Positions 47,488 to 59,803 of a stretch of 64,000 nt of DNA are shown here, one piece after another. Each line of letters opens with the position of its first letter. Positions within the stretch are counted from its first letter, which is position 1. Source of the stretch: Strigamia acuminata (lineage: Eukaryota > Arthropoda > Chilopoda > Geophilomorpha > Linotaeniidae); the NCBI GenBank assembly GCA_949358305.1, contig OX442321.1:5915605-5979604 (forward strand), given 5' to 3'. A program made the translations under genes and the position numbers. Below the pieces are notes generated by a model. The model was not told the origin of the DNA, did no database searches, and saw only the letters and a program-made list of their open reading frames with translations.

Positions 47488-47660
47488 CTTGATGCTAAAT
47501 TCAAACTGCGCATCCCATTCTGCGCATGCACTTAACATGGCGATTGTCAAGCTTGTTCCACTCGAAGGAAACAATATTTCGGTATTACTTTAGTTCATTA
47601 GTTGTTTATTTACTTTATTTTAGCTTTACTAGATCTAATATTAATCTTCGTACTCCGAAA
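47488..47660 (+). repeat. Dispersed repeat, relative of the 63.6-kb element
   Basis: CTTGATGCTAAATTCAAACT, CTGCGCATCCCATTCTGCGC and GCGATTGTCAAGCTTG occur in the same order as in, or inverted to, the sequence at 63553-63784. Confidence 0.65.
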
Positions 47661-47710
47661 CAACGAGAATTACGAATTTATTTATTTATTTATTTATTTA
47701 CGGAAACACA

Positions 47711-48038
47711 CTCCAATGGAGTAATTACAAGGAAAGAGAAATAAACAATGTTTTGCTGGCTAAGAATGTAGCTGCCGACACATTTGATATATATATATAT
47801 AATATAATATATCTATAGGTTATAATATATTTCATATATCTGCAATATACGACCCTCATGAAAATAATACGTTTATGTCGGACATGCCCACACGAAAGTC
47901 GTACATTGCAGATATATGAAATATATTATAACCTATAGATATATTATATTATATATATATATCAAATGTGTCGGCAGCTACATTCTTAGCCAGCAAAACA
48001 TTGTTTATTTCTCTTTCCTTGTAATTACTCCATTGGAG
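47711..48038. repeat. Near-perfect palindrome with about 142-bp arms (LINE 3' tail duplicated in inversion)
   Basis: Left arm 47711-47853, right arm 47898-48038, loop 44 bp. By eye the arms differ only by one AT dinucleotide in the (TA)n run and about one base near the loop. The outer left side carries the ACTCCAATGGAGT stem and a (TTTA)n tail like the LINE 3' end at 20.65 kb; the right side keeps the stem but not the tail. Confidence 0.93.
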
Positions 48039-51000
48039 GGGTTGTATTTATTGGCACACTATTTATTCTTTGTTTTTCACTAAAAGTGATTTTCGTTCGC
48101 ACTACTTTTCTCCGCACTATTTTTTCCAATTTCACACTACAGATTACTTAACGACACACTAAATTTTGACGCGCTGTGATTGGTTGAGAGATGCATTGAG
48201 ATACATTGATGAAAATACTGGGTTCAGGTTTGGGGGGGGTCAAGGGAAGATAAAACCTCGAAAACATCGTTTTGAGAAAACGTGCGACCGACATCAATAG
48301 ATCTCTGGCCTCTGATTATTCAAATCTCCAAATTAACCATAACGGTTACTAAATGATCTCGTTTTCTAACCGGTTAGGCTTAATTGGGAGTATATGAATG
48401 TGCGCAGCATGAATTTGGCATCGAAGAGAAATGCCATCATTATTCATACAAATGCATCAATTTCTCCTCGTGTCAATAAACCGCAATTTCCATAGAAAAA
48501 CCATCAATTTTAAACTCCATTTCTCCCATCCTTGACCAAATGACCACCCAGCAATTAATCCTTTTCTTCTAAATTATAAAAACAAAAAAAACAAAAATCC
48601 ATGTTTAATCTTTTATCTTAATTGGCTGAGGTCATTAGAAACGCGGGTTCGAAATAAACAATGAATAAAAGCGAATTAAAGAGGAAAATAAGAAGGAATT
48701 TGAAAAATGGAGAGGATTCTGTTGACCTTTGGACTTTGGTAAAGGGAGGAAAGATCCCTCTATTCATTCTCCACGTTCTCCACCCCACTCACAACATATG
48801 ATGGCTGAGCCAACAATCATCTTGCCTCCCTACTCTTCGCAATTCCAACTATAAATCATCTCCCCTCTCTCGCTTTTCTATCCTCCCCTCTGCACATACT
48901 CAACTAGTGAGGTGGAAGCACAAGAGACCAGAGTTCCCACTATGGCTCCCTCCTCCTCCTTAATCCCCCTACTCACAGACGCATGCCTCGGGCAAACTAT
49001 TTAAGGCCTACAATGCATGGAAATTTTGCTGCCCAAGATAAACAGTGGAGGGATAATTTTTTTTTTTTTTTTTTTTCTTTTTAGTTTTTGCAAAATATTG
49101 CTTTTTAAAATGGTGTTGTGTCAAATTCGGGCAATTATAAGCCTATTGGATTTTAAGGGGGTCACGCAAGATTTTGTTTTAATTTTTTTTTTTTGGTTCG
49201 ATATTGTCAATGGAAAATGTAAAATTGAGAGTTCGAGGTAGGGGCGGGAAACGTTCGAGGGAGTGGTGAGCAGTTTGGTTTAATTTTTTAGACATAAAAT
49301 TGATGTTTTGGGTTAAAAATTGGATGTTTTGCGTAAAAAATTAATTGTTTTTGGCCTTAAAATGAATTTTTTTGGTCTCAAAATGAATTTTTTTGGTTTC
49401 AAAATGATTTTTTTTGGTCTCTCAATGAATTTTTAGGGTCTCAAAATGTATTATTTTGGTTACAAAATGAATTTTTATGGTCTCAAAATCAATTTTTTTT
49501 TTATCTCAAAATGAATTTTTTGGGCCTAAACATGAATTTTTTTGGTCGCAAAATAATTTTTTTAGTCTCAGAATGAATTTTTTGGTCTCAAAATGATTTT
49601 TTTGAGCCTTAACATGAATTTGTATCCAAAAAATTAATCTTTTTCATCTTAAAAATAAAATTCTTCTGTTGCTTAAGGGTAGCCATGGTTTTATTTTATT
49701 TTTCTAATCATAATAAAATACAAACTTTTCTTTTCCGAATGAATAAATAAATAAATAACACTAAATACATTGACCAAAGCTTCTCAAAATCCTTTACTTG
49801 CTTCTTCTTTCCACCCACCCACCAAACCCACCCAAAAAAATCAACTTTTCGATCAATTTCAAACCAAAATTAATAAAAAAAAAAATAAAAAAAAAATAAA
49901 AAAAAAAAAAAAAAATCATTTTTTCTCCAAATTGCAATCCAATCCCTCGTTTTCTTCTCCAAACTTAATTAAAACCCCAAAAAAAACCCAACTCAACCAG
50001 AATTCACGTCATTAACCAACCCCGTATATCAAATTTCGCATTCAATCATTCAAATCGAGTCAAAAATCGCCATTACTCAGCATTTTCCAGAACCAAAAAT
50101 CACCCAAAATCCTCCCTAATTGTTTACCTTCCCGCCAGAAACACATAACCAGCTCAAGCCCAAACACGGCACCGACAAACCCAAACCAAAACACCCAAAC
50201 CATCTTAGAACGTTCCCCCGAGAAGAAGAAGCCTCTCTAATTGTTTATTTAATCAAGCAGCAAACTAAATTTGATTCACTTCCCCTTGCCAAATTGGCAA
50301 CAGTGATACACTCCGATAATTCTCTCCATACCAAACCCACGTGGATCGATACCATGTTTACAACTCTCTATTCAACCAAACAACACCGTCAAAACCTCAT
50401 CACATTTCCCCCCAACAAAAAACCCCTCCAAACAATCACTTCCGGTCACATCCACCAACAATTCCCCATCAAGACCCGCAACTTTTAACCCTTTTTAACA
50501 TTTTGCACCAATTAATTCGGCCGCAACGCGTGTTTTACGCAAAAATGCAGCGATTTCTATTCTTTTCGGCCTCTCGGGGCAATCGACGGCAGTGCCAAAC
50601 ACGGCAAAGCGTGTAGTGCTAAACTCGTATAACACATATAACCAGAATCAAACCACATGAATAATTCGACCCTAGAGAACATATTCTATTTCCACAGCAG
50701 GCCCTCGTGACTTGTTATTACCGCTTAATCCGAGCCATTGCCGCTTTGTACATAAACCCACTTGATCAAACAATCTAGCTCGTTGGAATTACCTCCAACT
50801 TCCGGCCGCTCACTTTACATTAAGCCTCGTTTCCATTCCTTCGGCCTTCTGCCGGCCAATATCCAATTATTATTCCCAATTCCACAGTTTTCTTGTTAAT
50901 AATAAGTTGCACGCATTTTTGATGGATTTTTCTTTTCTTTTCTTGTTTTTCGAGTAACTCGATCCGACTTTTCTGACACAATGAAGCGAATCACGAGTGG

Positions 51001-52034
51001 TTATTTGATATTATAACGGTTAACTGTCAATTTTTTTTTTTTTTTAATTTTTGAAATTTTTTTTTTATATGTATGTATATTATATATATAAAAAAAAAAT
51101 ATTCACACGAATAATTAGTGTAAAGTTTTATTAATTACAACTTCCTTTGACTCGATGTTGCATACGTGGTTAAACTATAAATCTATTTAGAAGTAATTAA
51201 AAAACGGGAAAATGTTTCCAACCCAAAATTAGCGTCTTATTTTAACTACATAAATTCCCCACACAACAATCACGCACTAAATAAACAAAAAAAAAATTTA
51301 AAAAAATTTAAAAAAAATTTTTTTTGTAAAAAAAAACATTTTTATTTTTATTTTAAGACTATTTCTTCTCTAAAAAAAAAAATAAAAACAAAAAATAAAA
51401 AAAACTTGACATTTTACGTTGAATGAATAACGTTTTCATTTTTTTCCATTTTTTCCCTCCCCCCTCGCTTCCTTTTTATTAAATATAAAACTTAAAGTCG
51501 AAAAGCGAATCGAAACCAGACGCAATTTGTCAAATTAAACGTAACGCATTACACACATCATCGGCAAAATGTCATTCCACCTTATTCCCCACCCCCCCAA
51601 ACCCAACCCAACATTTCACAACTCCCACTCTATTCCTCCAACTCCACCTTATCATACAATTTCGCGCACTCCGCGATCGCAATCTTTATTCGCCACACAA
51701 CTGATGATGCCCTTTACTTTGCCCACAGAGCACGAACGGCGGACTCGTATCAAGCGACGCTTCACCTTCAACCGAGTCGAATAGAGCGGCACCGGGTCTT
51801 CATTGATTAACTACAAATCATCACTCGTCCTCCAACCAACCAACGAACCAACCAACCAACCTTCCGGCAGCCCAACACCAGCTCCGATGCAGCTGGCGAT
51901 CCTACCCTCGGAAAACAGCCTTTGCCGCCTCCGCCTCCGCTCACAGCACACACGGCCAAGAATATGGTGATAGCAGCGGTGCCTCAACAAAGTGCATTTT
52001 CCCAAACTGAAAACTTCGAATCAATCGCAAGCTG
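48039..52034. other. Non-coding stretch upstream of the Toll gene
   Basis: Contains a TTGGTCTCAAAATGAATTTT minisatellite (about 22 bp, 49300-49640), poly-A/T tracts and (TA)n near 51070. Sequence from about 51790 becomes GC-richer and CCAAC-repeat-rich and is probably 5' UTR of the Toll gene; an in-frame TGA occurs shortly before the start at 52035. Confidence 0.55.
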
Positions 52035-55000
52035 ATGCTACTCGCGATGGTGCCCTTCTCGGTGCTCTGCATCGTGTTCTTCGCCCAAGTGCTGAGTGCG
52101 ATCGCCGTCAAGTACGCCGGCCCGGACGTGTGCCACTGGGATTTCTTCGGGCCCGAAGCGGCGGACGTGAGCCTCACGTGCCGGGTGGCCGCGCTCAACT
52201 CCACCTTCTTCAACGTGAGCGACATCCCCGGCGAGCACACGGTGCGCCTGCACGTCGACTGCACCGACAGCCGGTTCGTGCACAGCGCCCTCGACAACAA
52301 CTCGTTCCAGCACCTGTTCCAGCTCAAGGAACTGCGCGTCGAGCACTGCAAGATGCACTCCCTGCCGAGCCTCGCCTTCGTCGGCCTCGGCAACCTGCGC
52401 AACCTAACCGTCCGCACCTACAACGGCGCCTGGTCCACCCTCAACCTGCAGGTGCAGCCGCACATGCTCGCGCCCCTCTCGCAGCTCGAGCGCCTGGACT
52501 TTGGCTTCAACGCCGTGTGGACGCTGCCCCCGCGCACCTTCTGCCACCTCACCAACCTCGTGAGCCTCAACCTGAGCAACAACAACTTCCAGGACGTCAA
52601 CACGCTCGGCTTCAGCTCCTTCAACTCGGACGACAGCTGCCAGCTGGACGTCAAGGAGCTCGACCTCTCCAACAACGACCTGCACGTGTTGCCGGCCGGC
52701 GCGTTCGACAAGTTGCGCGCGCTCCGCCAACTCTTCTTGCAAGATAATCAAATCTCGCTCGTCAGCGAATCCGCCTTCAACGGCCTGCGCCTGCTCCAGC
52801 TCGTGGACCTCGCCGGCAACAACATCGTCGCCCTCGCGCCGGAAGTGCTGCACAACATGCCCGAATTGGTCGAACTCTATTTGCACAACAATTCGCTCAG
52901 CGTGCTTCCGGCCGGCCTCTTCTCCGGCCTCCAACAACTCCTCGTGCTCGACCTGCACCACAACGAGCTCACCAGCAACTGGATCGACAACTTCACCTTC
53001 GAGGACCTCATCCGGCTCATCATCCTCGACCTGAGCCACAACCGCCTGAGCAGCATCGACGCGTCCGCCTTCCGCAACCTCTACAGCCTGCAGATCCTCC
53101 ATCTCGAGCACAACGAGATCGACGTCATCGCCGACAACGCCTTCTCGTCCATGTACAACCTGCACACGTTGCTGCTCAGCCACAACAAACTCTACCGCGT
53201 CGACGCGTACACCCTCAACGGCCTCTACGTGCTCAGCCTGCTCTCGCTCGACTTCAACCGCATCGATTCGCTGCACCCGGACGCCTTCAAGAACTGCAGC
53301 GGTCTGCAAGACCTCAATCTCTTCAGCAACCACTTGCGAGCAGTGCCCGCGGCCATCGGCGTGCTCCAGTTCCTCAAGACCGTCGACTTGGGCGCGAACC
53401 GCATCGACACGCTCTTCAACGCCTCGTTCCGCGGCTTGCAGCAGCTCACCGGGCTCATCCTCATCGACAACGCCGTCGGCAACGTGAGCCGCAACATCTT
53501 CAACAACATGCCGGCGCTCAAGATCCTCAACCTGGCGCGCAACAAGATCCGCAGCATCGAGCACGGCACTTTCGACGGCAACGTCAACCTCCAAGCGATC
53601 CGCCTCGACTCCAACCTGCTGACGGACATGAACGGCCTCTTCGCCGGCTTACCGGCTCTCATCTGGCTCAACATCTCGGCCAACGAGATCTCGTGGTTCG
53701 ATTACGCCCTCATCCCGATAGGGCTGCAGTGGTTGGACATCCACGCGAACCACATCGCGGCGCTCGGCAATTACTTCGATCTGGAGGCCAAACTGCAACT
53801 GCAGATAATGGACGCGTCGTCGAACCGAATCACGGAAATCAACGCGTCCTCGCTCGCCGACGGCATCCAATTACTTTTCCTCAACGACAATCAAATCTCC
53901 AAAGTGCAGCCCTTCACTTTCCTCAAAAAGAACAACCTGTCGCGCGTCGACCTCTTCGGCAACAACATCCAATTCATGGACCTGAGCGCGCTCCGCCTGG
54001 CGCACTTCGGCGAGGACCGTCCGCTGCCCGAGTTCTACTTGGGCGGCAACCCCTTCCAGTGCGACTGCAACATGGAGTGGCTGCAACGCATCAACTACCT
54101 GGACCAGATGCGCCAGCACCCCAAAGTCATGGACCTCGACAGCATCTACTGCAAACTGCTCTACAGCCGCGACCGCACGTTCGTGCCGCTCGTCGAGGCG
54201 CATCCGTCGCAGTTCCTCTGCCCGTACACGGCGCACTGCTTCACCCTCTGCAAATGCTGCGACTTCGACGCGTGCGACTGCAAGATGGTGTGCCCGGACG
54301 ACTGCACTTGCTACCACGACCAGAGCTGGCTGGCCAACATCGTGGCGTGCACCAACGCCAACTACACGCAGATGCCCGAGCAGATCCCCATGGACGCCAC
54401 CGAGGTGTACCTGGACGGCAACCACATCAAGACGCTCAGCAGCCACACGTTCATCGGGCGCAAGAACCTGCGGGTGCTCTTCCTCAACGGCAGTTACATC
54501 CGCACCATCAACAACCGAACGTTCAACGGCCTGCGCGCCCTGCACATCCTCCACCTCGAGGACAACTCGCTGACGGAGCTGCGCGGCTACGAGTTCGAGC
54601 GCCTCGAGATGCTGCGCGAGCTCTACCTGCACAACAACAAGCTGGCCGCCATCCACAACAGCACGTTCGTCATGCTCAAGTCGCTGGAGATCCTGCGCCT
54701 GGACGGCAACCGCATTCACCACCTGCCCGTGTGGAACTTCAGCCTCAACCCGATGCTGTGGGAGGTGACGCTGAGCGACAACCCGTGGTCCTGCCACTGC
54801 CGCTTCATGGAGCTGTTCAAGCGCTGGCTGAGCGCGCATCAGGACAAGATCCGCGACGCGACGCACCTGCGCTGCGTGCAGAACGCGACGGGCGCGCACG
54901 GCGTGTCCGTGCTCGACTTCAACGTGTCCACGTGCGACAACGCGACGGCCACGTGGATGGTGCAGCCCAAGTTCATCGAGGATTACATGTCAGTGTTCGT

Positions 55001-55559
55001 GGTGGCGGCCGCCGTGTTGCTCGTGCTCTTGCTCGTCGTCTGTGCGGCCATGTGCCACTGGTGGCAGCGTTTGCGCCTGTGCGTCTTCTCCCGCTGGGGA
55101 GTGCGGCTCGGAAGGGTGCGAGAGGACGAAGGTAAGTTGTTTGACGCTTACATATGTTACAGCAGTAACGACGAGTGTTTTGTGAGGAATTTTCTCGCGC
55201 CCGACTTAGAGCGCGGCGGCGAACATAGCTATTTTTTGGTCCTCCACCACCGAGATTGCCCCGTCGGTAGCTTCGAAAATGACATAGTCATCGAGGCGAG
55301 CGACAATAGTAAAAGGTTTATACTAGTCCTCACGCAGAACTTTATCAAAAACGAGTGGAGTCGTAATCAGGTCAAAGAAAACTTTATTCAATTGTTCAAA
55401 GAGAGACATACGCCGTTAATTGTAGTTGTTTTTGGTGTGGTTTCCAAGAGGGACATGGATCAAGAACTTAGGTTATGTTTGAAGAACAGTACGTGGATAA
55501 CCTGGGAGGATAAATTATTTTGGGCAAAATTAAAACTTGCATTGCCTGAACAAAAGTAA
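52035..55559 (+). CDS. Long-type Toll receptor (Loto class, Toll-6/7/8/10 group), single exon, 1174 aa
   Basis: Type I membrane receptor. Residues 1-24 are a signal peptide (MLLAMVPFSVLCIVFFAQVL). An N-terminal block of about twenty leucine-rich repeats runs to about 670. A cysteine-rich C-cap follows (NPFQCDCNMEW), then the Loto-specific cluster CKCCDFDACDCKMVCPDDC with LRRNT (about 735-765), about six more repeats, and a second C-cap (NPWSCHCRF, about 916). The membrane span is about 985-1010. The TIR domain (about 1034-1172) has box 1 KLFDAYICYSS, box 2 HRDCPVG and box 3 KLFWAKLKLALP. It ends two residues after the TIR, without the long tail of Drosophila 18w/Toll-6/7/8, which with its TIR divergence suggests Toll-10; this assignment is tentative. 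Loto proteins act in epithelial cell intercalation and some innate signalling. The ectodomain codons are strongly C/G-ending; the TIR codons are not. An in-frame stop upstream supports the start. AATAAA is at 55636-55641. Long open frames on other frames are shadows of the codon bias. Confidence 0.96.
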   Translation: MLLAMVPFSVLCIVFFAQVLSAIAVKYAGPDVCHWDFFGPEAADVSLTCRVAALNSTFFNVSDIPGEHTVRLHVDCTDSRFVHSALDNNSFQHLFQLKELRVEHCKMHSLPSLAFVGLGNLRNLTVRTYNGAWSTLNLQVQPHMLAPLSQLERLDFGFNAVWTLPPRTFCHLTNLVSLNLSNNNFQDVNTLGFSSFNSDDSCQLDVKELDLSNNDLHVLPAGAFDKLRALRQLFLQDNQISLVSESAFNGLRLLQLVDLAGNNIVALAPEVLHNMPELVELYLHNNSLSVLPAGLFSGLQQLLVLDLHHNELTSNWIDNFTFEDLIRLIILDLSHNRLSSIDASAFRNLYSLQILHLEHNEIDVIADNAFSSMYNLHTLLLSHNKLYRVDAYTLNGLYVLSLLSLDFNRIDSLHPDAFKNCSGLQDLNLFSNHLRAVPAAIGVLQFLKTVDLGANRIDTLFNASFRGLQQLTGLILIDNAVGNVSRNIFNNMPALKILNLARNKIRSIEHGTFDGNVNLQAIRLDSNLLTDMNGLFAGLPALIWLNISANEISWFDYALIPIGLQWLDIHANHIAALGNYFDLEAKLQLQIMDASSNRITEINASSLADGIQLLFLNDNQISKVQPFTFLKKNNLSRVDLFGNNIQFMDLSALRLAHFGEDRPLPEFYLGGNPFQCDCNMEWLQRINYLDQMRQHPKVMDLDSIYCKLLYSRDRTFVPLVEAHPSQFLCPYTAHCFTLCKCCDFDACDCKMVCPDDCTCYHDQSWLANIVACTNANYTQMPEQIPMDATEVYLDGNHIKTLSSHTFIGRKNLRVLFLNGSYIRTINNRTFNGLRALHILHLEDNSLTELRGYEFERLEMLRELYLHNNKLAAIHNSTFVMLKSLEILRLDGNRIHHLPVWNFSLNPMLWEVTLSDNPWSCHCRFMELFKRWLSAHQDKIRDATHLRCVQNATGAHGVSVLDFNVSTCDNATATWMVQPKFIEDYMSVFVVAAAVLLVLLLVVCAAMCHWWQRLRLCVFSRWGVRLGRVREDEGKLFDAYICYSSNDECFVRNFLAPDLERGGEHSYFLVLHHRDCPVGSFENDIVIEASDNSKRFILVLTQNFIKNEWSRNQVKENFIQLFKERHTPLIVVVFGVVSKRDMDQELRLCLKNSTWITWEDKLFWAKLKLALPEQK

Positions 55560-55641
55560 AAAGATAAACAAACAAACAAACAATTATAATTAACAAGTGT
55601 GTGAGAAATTGATAATGATGATGATGATATATGTAAATAAA

Positions 55642-57022
55642 ATGAACTTCTTATTTCACAATTGAAAATTATAAGTGATCTCAAGTGCTGTCAAGTGATG
55701 AAGACCGATCTTTTTTTCTTCTTTTCGTTTTGCATTTTTCAAAATAGCAGCCTTCCTTCCAAAAGTTGCACTTCTCGACAATTTATACGGCGGAGCGTCG
55801 ATCATCCGTAGTTAAATTAACTCGTTCAATTTCAATATGGCCGACAGAAACGTGTTGAAATCGGTGAAAATCCAAAGAATCCGCCCCACACGAGGACTAT
55901 AGAATCGGGTTTTCGAAAATCCGATTATCAAAAATATGACACGTTTTGCGTCATGGACAAAATAAACTTCTCTTCAGTTTAGCTCTTCTAAGTTCATCCA
56001 TCATTATTTACCCGATCTATCTTTTAATACTGTCGTTAGGGCAAGACGAGAGACCGGGTCAAGATTGATGTCATTGAATCTCAATGGATTTTTATGCCAC
56101 CTGGTAGATAAAATTAAATCAGCTAAACTGAAGGGAAGTTTTTTTTTTATCCACGACTGTACATCAAAGTTTCACCGCTGTTTGGATAATCGACGCTCTA
56201 CTGTACTTGCAAATATACACATACCTATATATTTTTTTAAATTAAAATAAAAATCACCCGGAGCAAACTTTTGGAATGCAGTTCCCATTTTCCCTCTTCT
56301 TTTTTTTTTAATTGCAAATTTCATGGTGCTAACATTTCATTTCTTATAACATATCTGCAAATTATAGAAAAATGTTAAGACTTTAATTATAATAATGAGG
56401 CAACAACGAATTTCTACTTTATCATATAAAAATAAATAAAAATCCGCTCACAAAACGCTGTGTATCCGCCAACATTTAATATTCACACATCCAATGAACT
56501 TTTTCCTCAAATAAACTTTAAAAAATTTAAAAAAAAAAAAAAACTCCCAAAATGTCATTCTAGAAAAATTATAGCTACAATTCCCACTAGTAATTTAAGG
56601 TGATTCCTTGTTCGCCGGCGTATTGCAAATTGGCAAACTTCCCAACTACTTTCTCCTTTAACCCCCTCGCAACAAACATTTTTGCATTACTCCATTTTCC
56701 TCGGATAAACAGCGTTTTTTAACAAGAAAAAAAAATATAAAAAATAAAAATATAGCAACAGCAAAAAATCATTGCCTCCATTTCAATAAGCATAGCGCAC
56801 TATTTTTTCATTTATTTTATTTTATCTTTTTATTTTCTGCATGCAACAATGGACTTTATGACCAGTTAAAAAAAAAAAAAGAAATGTTCGCATCCATCCA
56901 TCTTTATTTCTCCACGTTTCAAAACCCGCGTCGAAAAAGACATTTCAAACAAAAGTGGAAATCGTTAAAACAAAAATGTCCGAAAATTTCCAATTTGTCC
57001 ACGCGCCGTTGCAATAATGTTA

Positions 57023-57053
<31 letters not shown>

Positions 57054-58390
57054 CAAAAGCTGCCATTTTGAATTCTTAATTATTTAAGCCTCGACTTAAT
57101 AAAATAAAGATGTTTTTAAATTATAAATATATTTTTTTTAAATACTTTCTTTGGTAATCCGACACTGTGACAAATGAGGGGACCACCACATGTCATGTGA
57201 GCATGAATCACTCTGTTTTTCTTATTTATTATTCAAATTTATTATTATTCAAATTGCGAATTACGATGAGCGAAAAGCCAACAAGTCTTGATCACTTTCC
57301 GAAACAATCTTTAATTAAATTCCCATTAATTTGCAAGCAAACACCAAATCTCACAAATTACTTAATTAGTCCATTTCACAGCGCCACATTTTACTTAATC
57401 CCGACACTAAAACGTTCCAATTTATCACAATATTTGCCTTCAAAATACATTTTCATTCATTCCACGCCCAAAATTAATTTAATCCCGACAATCCATCTCA
57501 TTTAAAATTGAAATTTCAATCCAAATACCAAAAAAAAAAAATAATAATTTATTTTTTTTCCCAACTTCAATCAATAAATGGACACAAAAAATGCCTACTT
57601 TATCCAAAACCATTACCCAACTGCATATGGAAGAGTCTAATTGGCTAGAATTGTCAATTTACATTAAATAACATACAATTAAATCACAACAAAAATATTA
57701 AACCCATTTTTTTCACCTAAAATTTATTTCCCACCAAAAAAAAATAAAAAATAAATAAATTTAAAAATTTTTTAAAATGTGCAATCAAAAGCCAACACTC
57801 AATTACCACAAGGAATCACACATAATTTACAATTGTCCATTGGGCTGTCCCGGGGTGTTCCTCGTGCAATGCGCCCAAAATGGCGACCGACATGGACCGT
57901 GAAAGAAAAAAAAAAAAAAAACCTGAAAAAACCGGTTGCCACTCACCAGAGACTTTTTTCTTTTTGCCCTTGTGGCAACAAGGCAGACACCGAATACAAA
58001 TAACGACTAACGTGCCCATCTCTCTTCCATTTATTTTCACTTAGAGCGAATAAAGTAAATGTCAATAATGCTCGACAAAAGCAACATTCAAATCCGCTAT
58101 AAATTTCTGTCCTTTTTTTTTCATTTTCATTTTCATTGGATAAAAACCTCCTCTTGATTTACCGTGCACAGACAGCTCGCACGAATGGCAATCAGCTTTC
58201 ACCACATGCACATGAAAAATGCAATTCTCGTTCGTTATCAAACATTTCAACAACAACAAAAAAATTCACAACTATTTCTCAGACTTTTAAAATTCAATTT
58301 TCATTTCGTTTGATTTTTTTTCCGTCCGAAATGAAAAGCCAGAACACAAAACAACACAAAACATTAATTAAAAGCCAAATAAATTGAATT
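55642..58390. other. Non-coding stretch downstream of Toll
   Basis: Poly-A/T tracts (for example 57027-57054). A TACAGTAGAGCGTCGATTAT-like end (minus strand, ending at about 56203) resembles a pogo-type transposon terminus, but no convincing partner end was found. No gene. Confidence 0.5.
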
Positions 58391-58394
58391 CCGA

Positions 58395-58985
58395 CAAAAA
58401 AAATTAATAAAACCTCAATTTTCAAGTCAAAAAATTAAATTTAAATTTAAAAATAAAAATAAATTTAAATTTTTCACTTTCCAAACACCCAAATTCGTCC
58501 ATTCCCGAAGCGCCGTATCATTAAAACTTCAAAATAAACAAAATTAATAACGTCAATTTTCGAGTCAAAAATTCTAAAAAATTAAATTTAAAAAAAAAAA
58601 AAAAAATTTAATTTAAAATTTTCACTTTCCAAATTCCAATCACCCAAATCCATCCATTCCTGAAGCGCCGTACCATTAAAACTTCAAAATAAACAAACAA
58701 ATTTAATAAAACGTCAATTTTCGAGTCAAAAATTCTAAAAACGTCAATTTTCGAGTCAAAAATTCTAAAAACGTCAATTTTCGAGTCAAAAATTCTAAAA
58801 ACGTCAATTTTCGAGTCAAAAATTCTAAAAACGTCAATTTTCGAGTCAAAAATTCTAAAAAATTAAATTTAAAAACAAAAAAAAAATTAAATTTAAAATT
58901 TTCACTTTCCAAATTCCAATCACCCAAATCCATCCATTCCCGAAGCGCCGTACCATTAAAACTTCAAAATAAACAAACAACCGCA
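58395..58985 (+). repeat. Nested tandem repeat: 30-bp units inside a longer repeat
   Basis: Five exact-looking 30-bp units (CGTCAATTTTCGAGTCAAAA + ATTCTAAAAA) at about 58710-58860. A flanking block with CATTCCCGAAGCGCCGTA and AAACTTCAAAATAAACAAA occurs three times, at about 58480-58545, 58612-58700 and 58895-58980. Confidence 0.9.
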
Positions 58986-59803
58986 CGTTTTTAATAGCCA
59001 CTTTGATTACACATTCACATCATTCCAAATTCCCCATTTCGACCATTATTTACAGTCGTTTCACCCAACCTAAATATCAAAATTCTTAGCCAAACACTCG
59101 GTAACTTGACCCAAACGAAGCTCACGAAGCTCACAAAGCTCAAGCAGCGGATATAACACTAGGAGATGGAGTGTACAGGCGTAGCGTTCGGTTTTCGATC
59201 GATTTCCATTCGCGTCGGCGCAATTAAGTGCCAAAGCCTCTGCGAAAATAAATCTCAATCGTTACAAATGATCTCGTGTTGTATCTCGAAAATACAATCT
59301 TGTGCTGGGAGGAGTTACGAGTGCACAGCACAAAAGACGCCTTTATGAGAACGCAGATTAAAAATATTTGTTCGCTACTTTATTTTACAAGTCCCATTTC
59401 CTGTGAAGCACCCCCCCGCACGCCCCCCTTATTTATTTATTTAGGGTTTATTTCATTTATTAATTTTCCTCTTTAATATTTCATTTTGATTTCTTTTTTT
59501 TTTCTTCTTTTTTTTTGTTGCCTTTTTTCTTATTTTATTTTATGGATCTGTGAAGAATGGTAATAAAAATAAGGGCGTTACGGTCGAGTGATGTTGAGTG
59601 TGCACTTATTAGTCGATAAAAATTACCGTATAAAATTTTACGCTTCTTTTTCTGGATTAAGAAAATATGAGACGTCAAAATGGCGCCTTCGTGCTTTTAT
59701 TTCTTTGTTTAAATCAGCGCTTCTCAAAGGAGCGGTTTTAAATTTCCCCATATGGTTCAAAAACGCATTGAAATTATATAGCAATGCATTTTTGCGTGCT
59801 ATA

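Noticed and set aside
52404-53594. Long minus-strand open frame (about 396 codons) and similar ones at 53871-54899 (minus) and 53693-55135 (plus, alternate frame) in the Toll gene
   Set aside because: Shadows produced by the strong C/G third-position bias of the Toll ectodomain; the translations are low-complexity (Val/Glu/Gln or Arg/Pro rich) and carry no domains.
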